Source: Paraglomus occultum (taxonomy: Eukaryota; Glomeromycota; Glomeromycetes; Paraglomerales; Paraglomeraceae). From it: a stretch of DNA of 64,000 nucleotides. Location: contig CAJVPJ010000013.1 of assembly GCA_910592205.1 (NCBI GenBank), positions 23,699 through 87,698 on the forward strand. The letters run 5' to 3'. Under the pieces are notes generated by a model. The model was not told the DNA's origin, did not search any database, and worked only from the letters and a program-made list of their open reading frames with translations. Numbering within the stretch: the first letter of the stretch is position 1; every line of letters starts with the position of its first letter. The position numbers and the translations under genes are program-made. Positions 1 through 11,562 of this stretch are shown piece by piece.

Positions 1-94
1 TTTTCATTCGCCGAACACGTTGAATTCGGGTCTAATGTCTTCGTCGATATACAGTTTGCTTGATCAATTATTAACAAACTTATATAATAAATAG

Positions 95-1296
95 AGGGGA
101 AACCTATTCCTACTGAACTAAGGAAGGATGCAGCACAGTTACAGAAGGAACTCCATTATGATGAAGCGCAAATAGGTTGATAGTTGATTGGTAAATATCT
201 GCTTTGCGTTATGACACTGGATTTCTTACGTATTCTATAACCTGTAGAGCCATCTACTCACATTGATGACGAATATGCACGCGCCGGAATATACGATCCT
301 AAGGTCTTGATCACTACTTCACGGGATCCCAGTAGTAGGCTTCAACAATTTGCAAAGGTTAGAATACGTTCATTTATGACAAATCAACGAACTTGCTTAA
401 TAGACATCTTCTGATCACTTGAACCACTAGGAAGTGAGATTGATTTTCCCAAATTCGCAAAGAATAAATCGTGGTAATTACATATTGAAGGATATCGTGG
501 ATGCATGCAAATCTAATGACGTCACAGACTTGATCATTCTTCACGAGCATCGTGGTGAACCAGGTAGACATTATATTGCATCTATTGGCATCAATTGGGC
601 ATTGAACTAACTTCACTGCTTGTAAATTTATTCAATAGTTGGAATGATAGTGTGTCATTTTCCTTATGGACCGACAGCTTTCTTCAGTTTACATAATGTT
701 GTGTTGAGACATGATATCAGAGACCAAGGCACAGTTTCGGAAGCCTATCCTCATCTCATATTTCATAATTTTAACACAAAATTAGGACACAGGGTAAATT
801 ATTGGTTCTGTTATCTGTCAATTAGTTGGCGTAATCCTGATGATTGCATCAATTGTAGGTGATGAGCATACTTAAATATCTATTTCCAGTGCCAAGGGAA
901 GACAGCAAACGCGTTATGACGTTTGCCAATGAAAGTGATTACATATCGTTCAGGTGATCTTCAGACGGTAGAGCAAGACAAGTTGGTGGTTGTTTTGTAA
1001 CAAATCATGAAACTCATAAACATAATTTCATTTTCAGACATCATGTATTCATTAAGACAAGTCATAAAGACGTTCAATTGGCTGAAGTTGGTCCTCGATT
1101 TGAAATGAGACGTAAGTTATCTAATGCCTATTATCAATCTTTACAACATATGATTCCATATTTCTGATAATTATCAATTGACTGACCTTAACTAGTATAC
1201 GAGATTAAACTCGGCACGGTCGATCTCAAAGTAGCGGATACAGAGTGGGTGCTGCGTCCATATCAGCGCACAGCAAAGAAACGGGACCATCTATAA
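95..1296 (+). CDS. IMP4: U3 snoRNP protein IMP4 (Brix domain), 5' partial
   Basis: Imp4 binds the U3 snoRNP in the nucleolus and helps U3 pair with pre-rRNA for 18S processing in the small-subunit processome. Seven coding exons can be joined in phase: 95-175, 248-357, 431-563, 639-793, 859-953, 1038-1111 and 1196-1296, giving about 249 residues. Visible family blocks in order are [82 protein letters not shown] and VGPRFEMR, a near-complete Brix domain. The first exon, which should encode the Arg/Lys-rich N-terminus, lies upstream of the window; bases 1-94 read as intron ending in AG at 93-94. The C-terminus ([12 protein letters not shown]) matches the family end. Introns are 65-85 bp. The identification is secure. 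Confidence 0.95.
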
Positions 1297-1867
1297 ACCA
1301 ATACCAAACAATTAGTAATGAACAAACATGTGAACGACAGCTTAGTCATATAAAACCACCTGTACCATCAATGTTTTCTGACCAAAAGTAGACTTGAAAA
1401 AATGTAATAATTACGTATTTCTAAATATCGCAAGAAGCTTGTGTCACTCTAGAGCTCTTACAAAAGTACAAATAAGGAAACAAGTAAGCAAATACATATT
1501 ATAAATTACTAATTGTATACTAAACTGCGTGCTAAATACTATATTAACTTGATAATAAACTCAACAATGCATATACACAGATAATGTTCTTACCTGCTCG
1601 TGATTCAAAATAATGGATTCGGTAACACACAACCAATCAATACGTAAACAGTCGCTCAACTCGTCTTAATAGTAAATACTGTCAAATGAAAGCCATATTA
1701 GAATCTTGCAATGCCGACTAAGAAGCATTCGACAAAAATCCAAATATTCACGCTCCCATCTGCTGTTTTCAGTCTCTGACGCATAACTTTCTCTTGACAA
1801 CTTATAAAATCATAAAACTATCAATATAGAATAAACCCACTCCTCCTTTCTAGTCAATTATTTCCTC
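1297..1867. other. Intergenic spacer, IMP4 to MIT-domain gene
   Basis: About 570 bp of AT-rich sequence holding the IMP4 3' UTR and the promoter of the next gene. A pyrimidine-rich stretch (ctcctcctttctag, near 1840-1854) lies just before the next start codon. I see no other gene or repeat. Confidence 0.5.
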
Positions 1868-4839
1868 ATGTCTACTCCAGCAACAAACCCTACATCCCGT
1901 CATCTAACCACCACTACCACAAACTCGAGAACTCTTTCCAAAACGGCCGAACCGGGGAATTCATCCAGCTCCTCAATACAACAGCCTCCTCCGTCACCTC
2001 GTGCACATTCCAAATCAATACTCACGATAGCGCTACAGAAGGCTCAATCTGCCGTGCTATTAGACTCTGCCAATAATGTAGCCGCTGCGTTAGCCGCATA
2101 CAAGCAGACTGTAAGGCTGTTATCGCAAGTGATAGACAAAGCTGCTAATGAAGGTGATCGCCAAAGGTTACAGAATATCGTGAGTTATTCCTGTATTAAC
2201 ATTACTTGTGATAATTTGATTACTTTTTATGCGCATTGAGTCATTATTTCCAATCGTAAGATCGACTTGAGCATATTTAGAAATTGTTGCGAGTGAATTG
2301 ACGCTTGCTTATTGGGCGTTGAGCATTAGAGGCTCAAAGTGAATGATAAAGGATTGTATATACATCATTTTATAATATGTGTTTCGAACGATCAATTAAC
2401 GTCTAGTTCGGTTGACCTTTTTATTTCTAGCACGACACATATGCCGAACGAATCAAACTACTCTCGACTATTGTCCCTTCTCCTAATGAAGACGTAACTA
2501 ACTCGGAGAATGATCCAAACAACAATACACGCAATAATAAACATACTAGGCAACGGAGTGCTAGCTGTGCAGAACCAGTGACTAGTCCACAGACAGTTAT
2601 TAATTCTAAAACAGTGGACAAGCGTAAAAGCAATTCCTCTGATCACAAAAAGCGGATCGATGTTCTGGACAAGGCAATCCAGAAGAGGGGTTACACAAAG
2701 TCCTCGCCAGCAGATACAAAAGTACTCCACTATACTAATTCAACTGCATCAAGCCAAATGGACGATCCAAGTCACGTTAATGTCACTAACGTTAATGGCA
2801 TTACATTTAATGCGAACGTACCAGATACGACTAGTGATTCAGAATCCGCACAGAAAGCAGGACCAAGGAGAAAAAAATCAACGTCTTCAGTATCAACAAC
2901 AAGATCATGGAACTCTAGAAAATCTTTCATGTCGGATAAGACAACTCCTCCTCAATCAGATTACGAATCGGCTGCAGAAAGACCAAAATCTCCTGCAGAA
3001 TCTACAGAAGGAAACGAATCGTCAATCAGTCTATCTGACTTTGGATCGGGATCGGAAGATCAGAACGATGTTTATGGGCCTCTTATCAGAGATGAAGAGG
3101 CGACGCAAGGCATAAAGCATGTAAAAAGCAAAAGTGATCCAACAAGAATCGATACAAATCCGAATGGCAATTCAATGACATACAAACAGCAATTAACTCA
3201 GTCCGAACAGAAGCGTTTTCAATCACCGCGTATTTTAATTCCACCTCCCCCTAAGGGAGATCCACCAAAACCCGCACAACTTAAGACGTTTCAACCTGAA
3301 ATTATAAAGTATGTAAAACCCAAGGTTTTTAGTCCAACATTTCTACCTCCTGAACCACCATCAGTTCCACCTCCAGGGACGGAGGTATTAGAAAAAAAGA
3401 AATCAACCTCAGTCAAAGCTAGTCCCTCACCAAAGCCATTACCGATTTCATCAAAATCAGAACCTAATCTATTAGCAAGCCAGCATCAAGATTTGAATGA
3501 TGATGTTGCTAATAAGCCGTTACCAACCCAAACACGTTCGAAAGCATCTACGCCCTCTACAAAACAACTTTTTGGTAAGGAGGCACCTACAAGTCGACGG
3601 CCAGGACCCCTTCCCTTGGTGCAAGAAAAACAATATAACTCCCGTATAGTACTTACTCGTGTAGCATCGAGCCAAGATACTACAACCCCATCAAGTCCTG
3701 GCCCGCCCAGACGATCAGCCTCGAACCCTGGTCAATCGCGAAAAGGTCATAATGCCACTCGATTTAATCCGCATTTGTCGACTCTGCCTGGATCGCCTAC
3801 TTCACCGTGGGTCTCGGGTTTTAACATGCAGTCACCACCGCTTGGTAGTCCGATGAGTCCGCTGTATAGGTCAGATTCTGCAAGATTATATGATGCAAGT
3901 TATTCCTCATTGGTCAATACGAGCTCTACGCATTCTCTCGATTCGGGTGTTTATGTGCCGGGCCAGAATGCGCCACCAGATTTACCTCCGGATGATGTAC
4001 ATATGAGGCCGTTTTGGTTAATGCGGCTGTTGGGGCGTACGATGGCGAGTGGGGGATATCTAACCGAAAAGCTGTATGTTCCTAGTAGTGTTTGGGGTCA
4101 GGCAACTGTTAAGCTGTCTGCTATAGAAGCAAAAGTTTCTAGTTGTGACATTATATATAACTGTTTGTTGAGGCTGGAAAAGATTCCTGTTCACGATATG
4201 GATGGTCTTGTCAAGGTTAGTTTTATAAAAGAGGGGAAATTTGTGTTTGCCGCAGTTGGTGATAAGGTCAACTTTATGAAACGTCCATGTATGATACTTG
4301 AATTACGCTAAAGCTTGAACATCTTTTGTAGGAATTGGACTCTATCGATTCTACTATTGAATCTATCCAAAATACTCTGGCGCGTAAGCTCAGTTTTGTA
4401 GAGTCGACAAATGGAAAGAGTCGCCAGAGTACTAATTCTATTATGAATTGGGGAAACAAAATAAGTCAGCGGCTTGATCGAATGTCTGACAAACGTAGCG
4501 AGACTAATGCATATGTAGAAATTTTATTGAAAGTATTTACTAATGCTAAAGTTGTGGGTGAGTACAGGTTATATGTTGAGATATTTCGTCTTTGATTATT
4601 GTCATCGTTTTGAAAATGCTTGGGTTACTTATTTTACATATTAACTGTTTATAGAAACCTATATTACCCACTTCTCCTCATTCAAAGCACCCTATCATCA
4701 CCATCACACTCACATTGTAACTCGTTTATATAAAATAGCCGACTTTTTTGGAAATGTTATATGTCGATTTGTAGTAAAAGATCTCGGGATACTCATAGAT
4801 AAATACGTTAAAAGAGGAGGGCACTGGTTAACAGACTAA
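1868..4839 (+). CDS. MIT-domain protein, fungal type
   Basis: Exons 1868-2179, 2431-4215, 4332-4557 and 4655-4839 join in phase to 835 residues. Residues about 48-120 form an MIT (microtubule interacting and transport) three-helix domain, seen as SILTIALQKAQSAVLLDSAN and AYKQTVRLLSQVIDKA; it is split by intron 1 and finishes with HDTYAERIKLL. MIT domains usually bind ESCRT-III tails or act in endosomal sorting. A long Ser/Pro/Lys-rich disordered centre follows. The C-terminal block starts at FWLMRLLGRTMASGGYLTEK, runs through a predicted coiled region (IDSTIESIQNTL) and ends in a basic/aromatic segment containing a run of His. Fungal MIT proteins have this N-MIT plus conserved C-terminal arrangement, but I cannot name a characterised orthologue. 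The start is the first ATG of a long open exon; the donors GTGAGT and GTTAGT are strong. Confidence 0.85.
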
Positions 4840-5292
4840 ATTACTAATACAAAGTAATATATATGTGTGTGTGTTTTCTAATTAATCTTTTGACTATTTC
4901 CCCGGTTTATTTCTATTTACATAATAGAGATTACGATAGTTGTATGGTTTGTTAGAGTTGTTTTGAGAGTGTCTCATTTGTATTATTATATTTATTCTTT
5001 CTATATATTTCACACGCACACACCTATATATATCTCTCTCTTTCTCTATATATATATATTTTCTTATTGAGAACACAGCTGTATCATATTTCCTACTATA
5101 GGGACATGACATGTTAAATATGATCTCTGGAAAAAAAGCGAACGCGCCCATCTATCAGAATAAATTGTAGAAATATTTCATAATCCTACATTTTGACACG
5201 TCGATTGTCACTTGTTTGCATCAACAACTTTCAACACTGTGCTTGCCCCATAATGATCTATGAAATAGAAAGTGTTAATGTACAAGGGTTGG
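4840..5292. repeat. Microsatellite-rich spacer between convergent genes
   Basis: A 3'-to-3' spacer with low-complexity tracts: tatatatgtgtgtgtg near 4858-4874, cacacgcacacac near 5010-5022, then alternating TA and CT runs to about 5060. It presumably carries the polyadenylation regions of both flanking genes. No gene is visible. Confidence 0.6.
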
Positions 5293-6461
5293 CTAAAGCG
5301 ACGCAAAGACATCCTTCGGGTGCTCACCAGACAGTTGTGTGAACGGATAATCTTCCTTTACGAAAAATTCTTCGATTTTTGTCCTGTCGACATCATAGAC
5401 AAAATGCGCTTCACCGGTTACATCCCTCTTGGGCTTTTCGTTAATTGATAGAATATAATCTAAACTCGCCATAGCACAGTAGTCATGTTTAGCAGCAAGC
5501 ACTGTTTCTCTCGGTTGTAAATGTCCATTTTCGTCCACCGTAATGTCACCAAAGGTAACCGGATGATGATAATAACTTTCCTTCAACAAATCTCTTATAT
5601 GGAGGGTCGAATCGACGAATATCATATGCTCGGTAGCATCAGGTAAACCTGGATCTATCAATTTTGCATCTATTCCCTCACCACGCAATATTTTCATCAT
5701 CAGCTTGTACTCGTTACTATCCCCTGTCGCACTTGCAGGGTTTGCTGGATCATACGGAGGCCGACCGTTTACATTCAGGTCACCTACAACGAGAATAGCC
5801 TCGTTTGGCTTACGCATTGATTTAGAAACGTGTTTGTTAATAAATTTACGTAACGTTGCTAATTGTTGGTATCGAATTATAGCTGATGGTTCCGTCACGG
5901 GAGGTGAGCTCATGTATGATGCTTGAGTATGAGTAACAAAGAGATGTATAGTGTGCATCGGGGTCACTTCGATACGAGCGTACAGTGCCCCTTTATCGGA
6001 GAATCTATGATCGTGTTGCGATGACTATTTTAAATGCGTTATAATCATACGTTTTGTTATAGGATCCCAGAATGACCCTGGGTTAAAAAGAAAACAAGGA
6101 ATATTTTCCCCTGTGACATATCGTACCTATCGCTGTGAACACCGACGGGATACACAATAAAGTCCCTGCTTCTAATGGGAAACCTGCAAAGTATAATTAA
6201 ACCTCCGTCAATGGAACCACTCAGAAGCCGCTTTGCGGGAGAGGCCCAAGAGTAATTAAATCCCGCCTTGAACGCAGCTTCCAACAGTCGCGCGCGTCTG
6301 CTACTGCCAAAGGCAAACATTTCCTGTAAACATATTATGTCGTATTTGTGCAAGCAATGTTTTATAAAGTACGCAAGTCTCGCTTCCTTGTGGTCACTGG
6401 CATTATTCTTTACGAGAGGCGGACGCATGAACAAATTAAATGTCAGCAAACGAACTTCCAT
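5293..6461 (-). CDS. Neutral sphingomyelinase-like phosphodiesterase
   Basis: Endonuclease/exonuclease/phosphatase-fold enzyme of the neutral sphingomyelinase/Isc1 type, which hydrolyses sphingomyelin or inositol phosphosphingolipids to ceramide. Exons 6127-6461 and 5293-6004 (minus strand) join as AG|A, making the Arg of HSDRFSDKGALYA, and give 348 residues. Metal and catalytic motifs are present in order: LLTFNLFMRPP (Asn), CLQEMFAFGSSRR (Glu), the DGGLIILCRFPI block, FVTHTQA (His), VVGDLNVNG (Asp/Asn) and a terminal SGEHP (His; the usual Asp-His is Glu-His here). There is no transmembrane segment after the catalytic domain, unlike yeast Isc1 and animal nSMase1, so it may be soluble. An upstream in-frame ATG at 6510-6512 would add 17 residues; 6461 is preferred because the fold begins right after it. 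Confidence 0.85.
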
Positions 6462-6512
6462 GACTGCGAACAGTAAAGAAGGAGGTACCCCAATGGTGAA
6501 TGTGTTGTGCAA

Positions 6513-6930
6513 AGAAAGCTGTGTGAAACAAGTCTATGTACTTGGGTAATACAGTTATTGAAAGACTTTTTTAGACTACCGTTTCGAGTGTAACAGACTT
6601 TTATTGCATTTTCTTTATGTGCAGACAGAACAAAGAAATGGATGAAGATTGGTTAGTTGTTTATAATGTGGAGTGTAACAGTTCTTTTGGCGAACAGTTT
6701 GCCTTTGAGAATGAAATTTTTTTAATGACAACGTTTGTTATTATTATTATATCGCCGATTATATGCTAACGCTGATACTAACGCTAAGCCGTATTTCTAA
6801 ATCTGGCGTTCGAAATAGACAATGCTACAAACATCATCTTCAAATGGTGATGAGAACGACACTTTTACAAACAAATAAACAGTTTCTTTATTACATATGT
6901 GTACAGAAATCGCATAATAATAACGCATTT
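6513..6930. other. Intergenic spacer
   Basis: About 420 bp between two minus-strand genes. It should contain the molybdate transporter 3' UTR and the sphingomyelinase promoter. It is AT-rich with a short ttattattattata tract near 6740. No gene is supported. Confidence 0.5.
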
Positions 6931-8353
6931 TCAATTTTTAAGCTGCTCCGTTGTCGCTGTATTACCGTTACTAGTAGCGTTCGGTATCAATGAGCGAACA
7001 AGATAAAATAAAAGACTAACCAGCATACCACCAACATATCCAATTCCATCATTTTGGAAACCGACCAATAATCCTGCCGTTACGATAACAAGGGTAAAAT
7101 TCTTCTTGTTCGTCTCGTCGTCGTCATTGTCATCACAAGAGGTCATGAAATTTCGTGCTGCACAGGCCAATTCCGCTCCAGAGACGAAGAGCATTACACC
7201 GAGAAGTGAATAGGGGAAGAATCCTAAAAGACTGGTTAAAGTCCTTCCAAACAAAATTCCCAGAATCAACTTGAACAATCCAAGAAATAAAACGCTGACT
7301 TCGGATCTCGCGCCGAAACGATATTGACCAGCTAGTCCACCTGATCCATGACAATATGGAATAGATCCGAAAAAACACCCAATAATGTTCATAAGACCGA
7401 CAGAGACTGAGATTTTTTCAACAGTGTTCAATGAGGACCGTTCCGGGAACAAATCATTAGCCAACGCCGCCAACGCGATAACAGAGTTGAGAGCTGTCAA
7501 TGGAAGTTGTCCAAGAGCTGCATTGAGAAATCCAGTTTTAAATTCTTGCAGAGTTGGAACAACAGTTGTGGGATAGTTAAATGAGACTGATGGTGGCGTC
7601 GTGTCAGATTTGAAGACTTTTACCAAGGCGAATGTTAGCCCCAAAATGAACAGTATTAATGCAGTCGGTATTCTTTTGGACGAATAGAAGACAAATACGA
7701 ATATAAAGGCTAGAAGAGCCCATTCATAATTATCATTCCATTTCCAAAAAGTACCACCCCAACTACCGTTTTTTCGAACCATATCAGCAGCCTTTATGAT
7801 CAGCGTTATGCCCGCTCCCAGTTGGATACCTCTGATTATTGGAATGGGTGTAAACTTCTCAACGATCTTGATAGTTCTAGTGATACCGAGAGCAAATATC
7901 ATAAATCCAACGCCAAGACCTGCCGACATGACTTCACCAATTGTTAGATGTGCCGAAATTGCCACCGCTGCAACAGCTGTATAGTAGATATACTTGTCAA
8001 TATAATTTTTCTAAAAAAAATACTAAATGATAAATATGCACATTACCTTTCATGGGTTGAACACACATGGGTATTCGAAACATCAAACCACTCGTGATAT
8101 TCCACAATCCCCCGAATATAAGCGATGCTGTCAAAGACACTTGCCCGGTAATTGAAAGAGCTACCAAGATTGGGAGTAAGGTACCCAGGTCGCCTAGACT
8201 ACCACTTAATTCCGATAGGGAGACATTCTCCTTTATATGCAAAGCTCTTTCTTTGGCAGTTGAACAAACATAATGCAAAGGATTCCGCCAAAGGGAAGGA
8301 TCGCGGTTCGAATTTGGGGATCCTACAACTTCGATGATTTCATGAGAAGTCAT
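6931..8353 (-). CDS. MOT1-type molybdate transporter
   Basis: Polytopic membrane protein of the SulP-related MFS_MOT1 family, which imports molybdate for the molybdenum cofactor used by nitrate reductase and similar enzymes. Exons 8047-8353 and 6931-7976 (minus strand) join as MK|AVAAVAI in phase to give 450 residues. Family signatures are clear: SGSLGDLGTLLPILVALS, the FRIPMCVQPMK loop, and PYCHGSGGLAGQYRFGARSE. About ten hydrophobic segments can be counted, for example ALLAFIFVFVFY, IPTALILFILGLTFALV and LLGVMLFVSGAELAC. An acidic cytosolic loop (CDDNDDDETNKK) precedes the last helices. A plasma-membrane or vacuolar site is possible and cannot be decided here; a sulfate permease is the main alternative, but the GDLG and HGSGGLAGQYRFG motifs favour MOT1. 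Confidence 0.9.
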
Positions 8354-8583
8354 GTTTTAACTCTCGTTAAAAAAAAATGCTCGCGGTCCTTTTATCTCAT
8401 AGTTATCTTGACTTTTTTTCCCGATAACCGCCATCCGTGTGACGATACACTACTCTATCTTTCAGGTTGTAATAAGTTCTATCTGTAAGTAAAAAATGCG
8501 AGTGTCATCTCCATACACAGAAAGTTCTGGCAGCTCTGATTATCGCTGTATACGTATTTGCTATGGTACAACCTTAATTGATA

Positions 8584-9172
8584 GGAGGCAATAACCAATT
8601 TACAGCATGTCGTAAATGCCAATGCAATGTTATTTATGCGATTGTAATAGAAAGTTAACAGATTATCTTTCCAATCAAAGATGTACATTTTTACGTGTCA
8701 CAGCAGATTGCAAGTACCATTCTAATTCTGTGTACATCTCAGTAATATCGATAACATTAACGAATTTCCTACTTCTACATTCTGAGCATCGCATATGCAA
8801 GACACGCAAAGCAAATCCTCTACTTGCTCCATACAATCCCAGAATAAAAGTAGTTTATTTACTTGCAATGAAGGAAGCAATAGCACGATCTACAGGATAT
8901 CAATAAATGCCAATGTTACTTGTACGAAAATTTACAATCGTGATAGAAACTAGAAAAGTTACAGATTATCTTTCCAATCAGAGATTACTAATATAAGACA
9001 TTCTGCTGTAATTGTTACAGTATGACTAAAAAGTTTAATAATTCCACCAGTAATAGTAATAGTACCTAATTACCGATCACCATTCTAAACCTCGTGTATG
9101 CAATCTAGGCAAAGCAAGCCTTGCTTCCTTCACACAATCCCAAAATAAAAAGTAGTTTATTTATTTGCAACA
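8584..9172. repeat. Diverged tandem duplication, period about 290 bp
   Basis: Two direct copies lie side by side, about 8584-8873 and 8874-9172. Shared blocks in the same order are taaatgccaatg (8613 and 8904), gattatctttccaatca (8661 and 8967), cattctgagcatcg with cattctaaacctcg, and ccagaataaaagtagtttat with ccaaaataaaaagtagttta. Copies differ by many substitutions and small indels, so the duplication is old. No coding potential is seen. Confidence 0.75.
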
Positions 9173-9489
9173 GACTTTTTAGAAAAGATCGTCACAAACA
9201 TGATCATCTGCCGCACAAGGATCGCCGTCAAAGGATCGCCGCTGTCGCCAAAGATTGACGTTACTTAATTAAAATTAAAATTTAAAATATATGAATAACG
9301 TTGTTTCAGTTACATGTATAAATTATTTTAATTTGCCAATTAAATAGTAAAATATTTCCTGTCGAAATCGCTATTTCTATTTTGCTGTATCGCGGTATTT
9401 ACATTATAAAACTGTGTAAAAGACATTGTGTAATATGGATTACACGGTTGCGTATCACGAAAAGGTCTTTTGTCTTAATATATCGAATA

Positions 9490-9789
9490 CCGTATTCTTC
9501 CGAAATAAGCAACACCCAACACCTGTTTTACATAAGTTCCGAAAATAAGCAACACTTCAGAATAAATAATTTACCTTTATAAATGTATTCAATTAGTTAT
9601 TTTATTTTATTATTGTTATTACAGTAATAAAAAATGATTAATCCGTCTCATCAATGATGTCAATGATAGTCAGTGGTATTATCGACAGCAATCACATAAT
9701 TCAGTGGGAATTTTTTTCATTTTATTAAACTACCCAAAAACAAGCAATACTATAACAAAAAAGTGTTGCTTATTTTCGGAAGAATACGG
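9490..9789. mobile_element. TA-flanked MITE (Tc1/mariner type), about 300 bp
   Basis: Terminal inverted repeats: left ccgtattcttccgaaataag continuing to 9515, and right 9763-9789, whose reverse complement is ccgtattcttccgaaaataa plus gcaacac. They match over about 27 bp with one indel. TA dinucleotides sit directly outside both ends (9488-9489 and 9790-9791), the target-site signature of Tc1/mariner transposition. There is no transposase inside. Part of the repeat (ttccgaaaataagcaacac) occurs again internally near 9537. Confidence 0.8.
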
Positions 9790-11562
9790 TAATAATGATT
9801 CGATCGACATGTTACATGTCAGGCTTTTAAATATTTCACTTTCTGATTTAAATGTGGCTGTCTCTTTTCCCCAGAAATATTATTAGAAAGCTTGCGTTAT
9901 GGGAATTGTATTTATTCTGATTGTACGATTCAATCAAACGCTTCTGTCAATTCTATCTAAGTTTGATTTAGTAGTGAATAGTAATAACGGCACTAAAATG
10001 CTCAGAAGTATTGACCTAAAGGAGTAACGTGAGCGTCTCATATTCGAAATAAAATATCACACTTTACTCTCATTATAAAAGTTGCAACAAGTACACAACG
10101 ATACGCTCAAATCCACGCGTTTACGCTTATTGTGTTGTAGTTTAACGAAATAAATTGCTAGGGATAAATCAAATACTCATTCTTTGAATTATCCTTGCCA
10201 GAAACATCTTTTTTTTTTATCTCACAAAACCTGCAAACTCTGCTTTAATTCTTACATGTATACAAAATGTTTTGTGTGCTAAATTTTTATTTTTTCTTAG
10301 ATTTTTACACCACTTTGGTCATTTTGCTGGTGCTAATCTGTCGCTGGGTTTGAACGATAGCTGGACAAATAGAATATTCTAACAATCGAAAGCGTTAACT
10401 CTATAGGCAATCAATGCCAAACTGTTTCCAGATGACTACTGACTTCTTTGCTTTTGATATTTTCTTTGTGTCTTTGTACTTTTGTCTACAAAATAATGTA
10501 AACAGTATGGACAACTTTTCACTGGTTTTATATAATCGTCAAATGCATCTGCTGTTAGAAACGGATCCAATAGCTAATGAACAAACAATAACCTTGCAGA
10601 TAAACTGTTCTCTTCGATCTTTTGCTTAGATATTCACTAGTGTAATACATAGCTTTTTTGAGCATCAAGTTGGATGATACACAGTGCAAGTCGACATCAG
10701 ATTGTCAATACAAAAAACGGCTTTTGTAGTATGGTACATGTATTAACACCGAGTTAATACATTTGTTAGAAGGTTGATATTTGTTCCAAAGTTATTCTAA
10801 ATTTATCGTCATTTTGTTTAATGCTGAGGCTTGGTTGACTCTCAGCTTTCCGATACGTTCAGCGAATATTAGATACTCGGTATAAAAGTCATAGTCTCAT
10901 TAATTGTTGGTGACCCCCTTATTATTATGGATATACACAATAAAGTTCGGTTTAACAAAGATAGCTTACATATGTTTAGCTTCCGATTCAACAAATATAC
11001 TTTAAAAATTCTAATATAATTAGGCTACCTATTTTTTGCAATCAAGTTACTACTGCATGATGGTACACCTCCCGAGAGTAAAGGCACGAGTCGTAAACTT
11101 TGGAGGTAGTTTTCCAGTTAAAAACGAAGAATGATGTAAGAGCGAAAATTTCTACGAGGCGAAAGGCAGTAAAAACACTCTATAACAATAAGGCAATCGG
11201 ACAAAATAAGTACCAGATAAAAAATAAAGTTTCTGCTTGTTTAAATATTGATTACGTTAGAAAAAAGTTGTAAGCACTCGAACGAAAATGGATTTAAAAA
11301 ATTCGTCGAAATAACCATCATTATTAATAAATGGCAAATGATTGGACAAGGTGAAATTCGTCGTTACACGGAGCTTCGCAGATTACAATATGAACTATAA
11401 ATTATGTTCTTGGTTAGTCCAAAGAAGAAGAAATAAAGTACAACACTAATCAAACCTCCGTTATATATTTGGGTCGTCAAAAATCTAAACCCTGAAAGTT
11501 TATTTAGGCATACAAAATAATTGATAACCCTCAATTCAATTCCTTCAAATAATGTTCAAAAT

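Larger units (their letters stand above)
8354..11562. other. Gene-poor interval with repeats
   Basis: About 3.2 kb without a convincing gene. It contains the tandem repeat at 8584-9172 and a TA-flanked MITE at 9490-9789, listed separately. The rest (9792-11562) is AT-rich with only short open frames of no recognisable family, plus the promoter of the RRM gene. Confidence 0.55.

Noticed and set aside
1-94. Opening bases as IMP4 coding sequence (FSFAEHVEFG)
   Set aside because: The translation does not resemble the conserved IMP4 N-terminus and a 3' splice site ends at 94, so it is treated as intron.
8290-8330. ggttcgaat motif as a tRNA T-loop
   Set aside because: It lies inside exon 1 of the molybdate transporter, and no acceptor or anticodon stems could be folded around it. 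No other tRNA-like cloverleaf was noticed.
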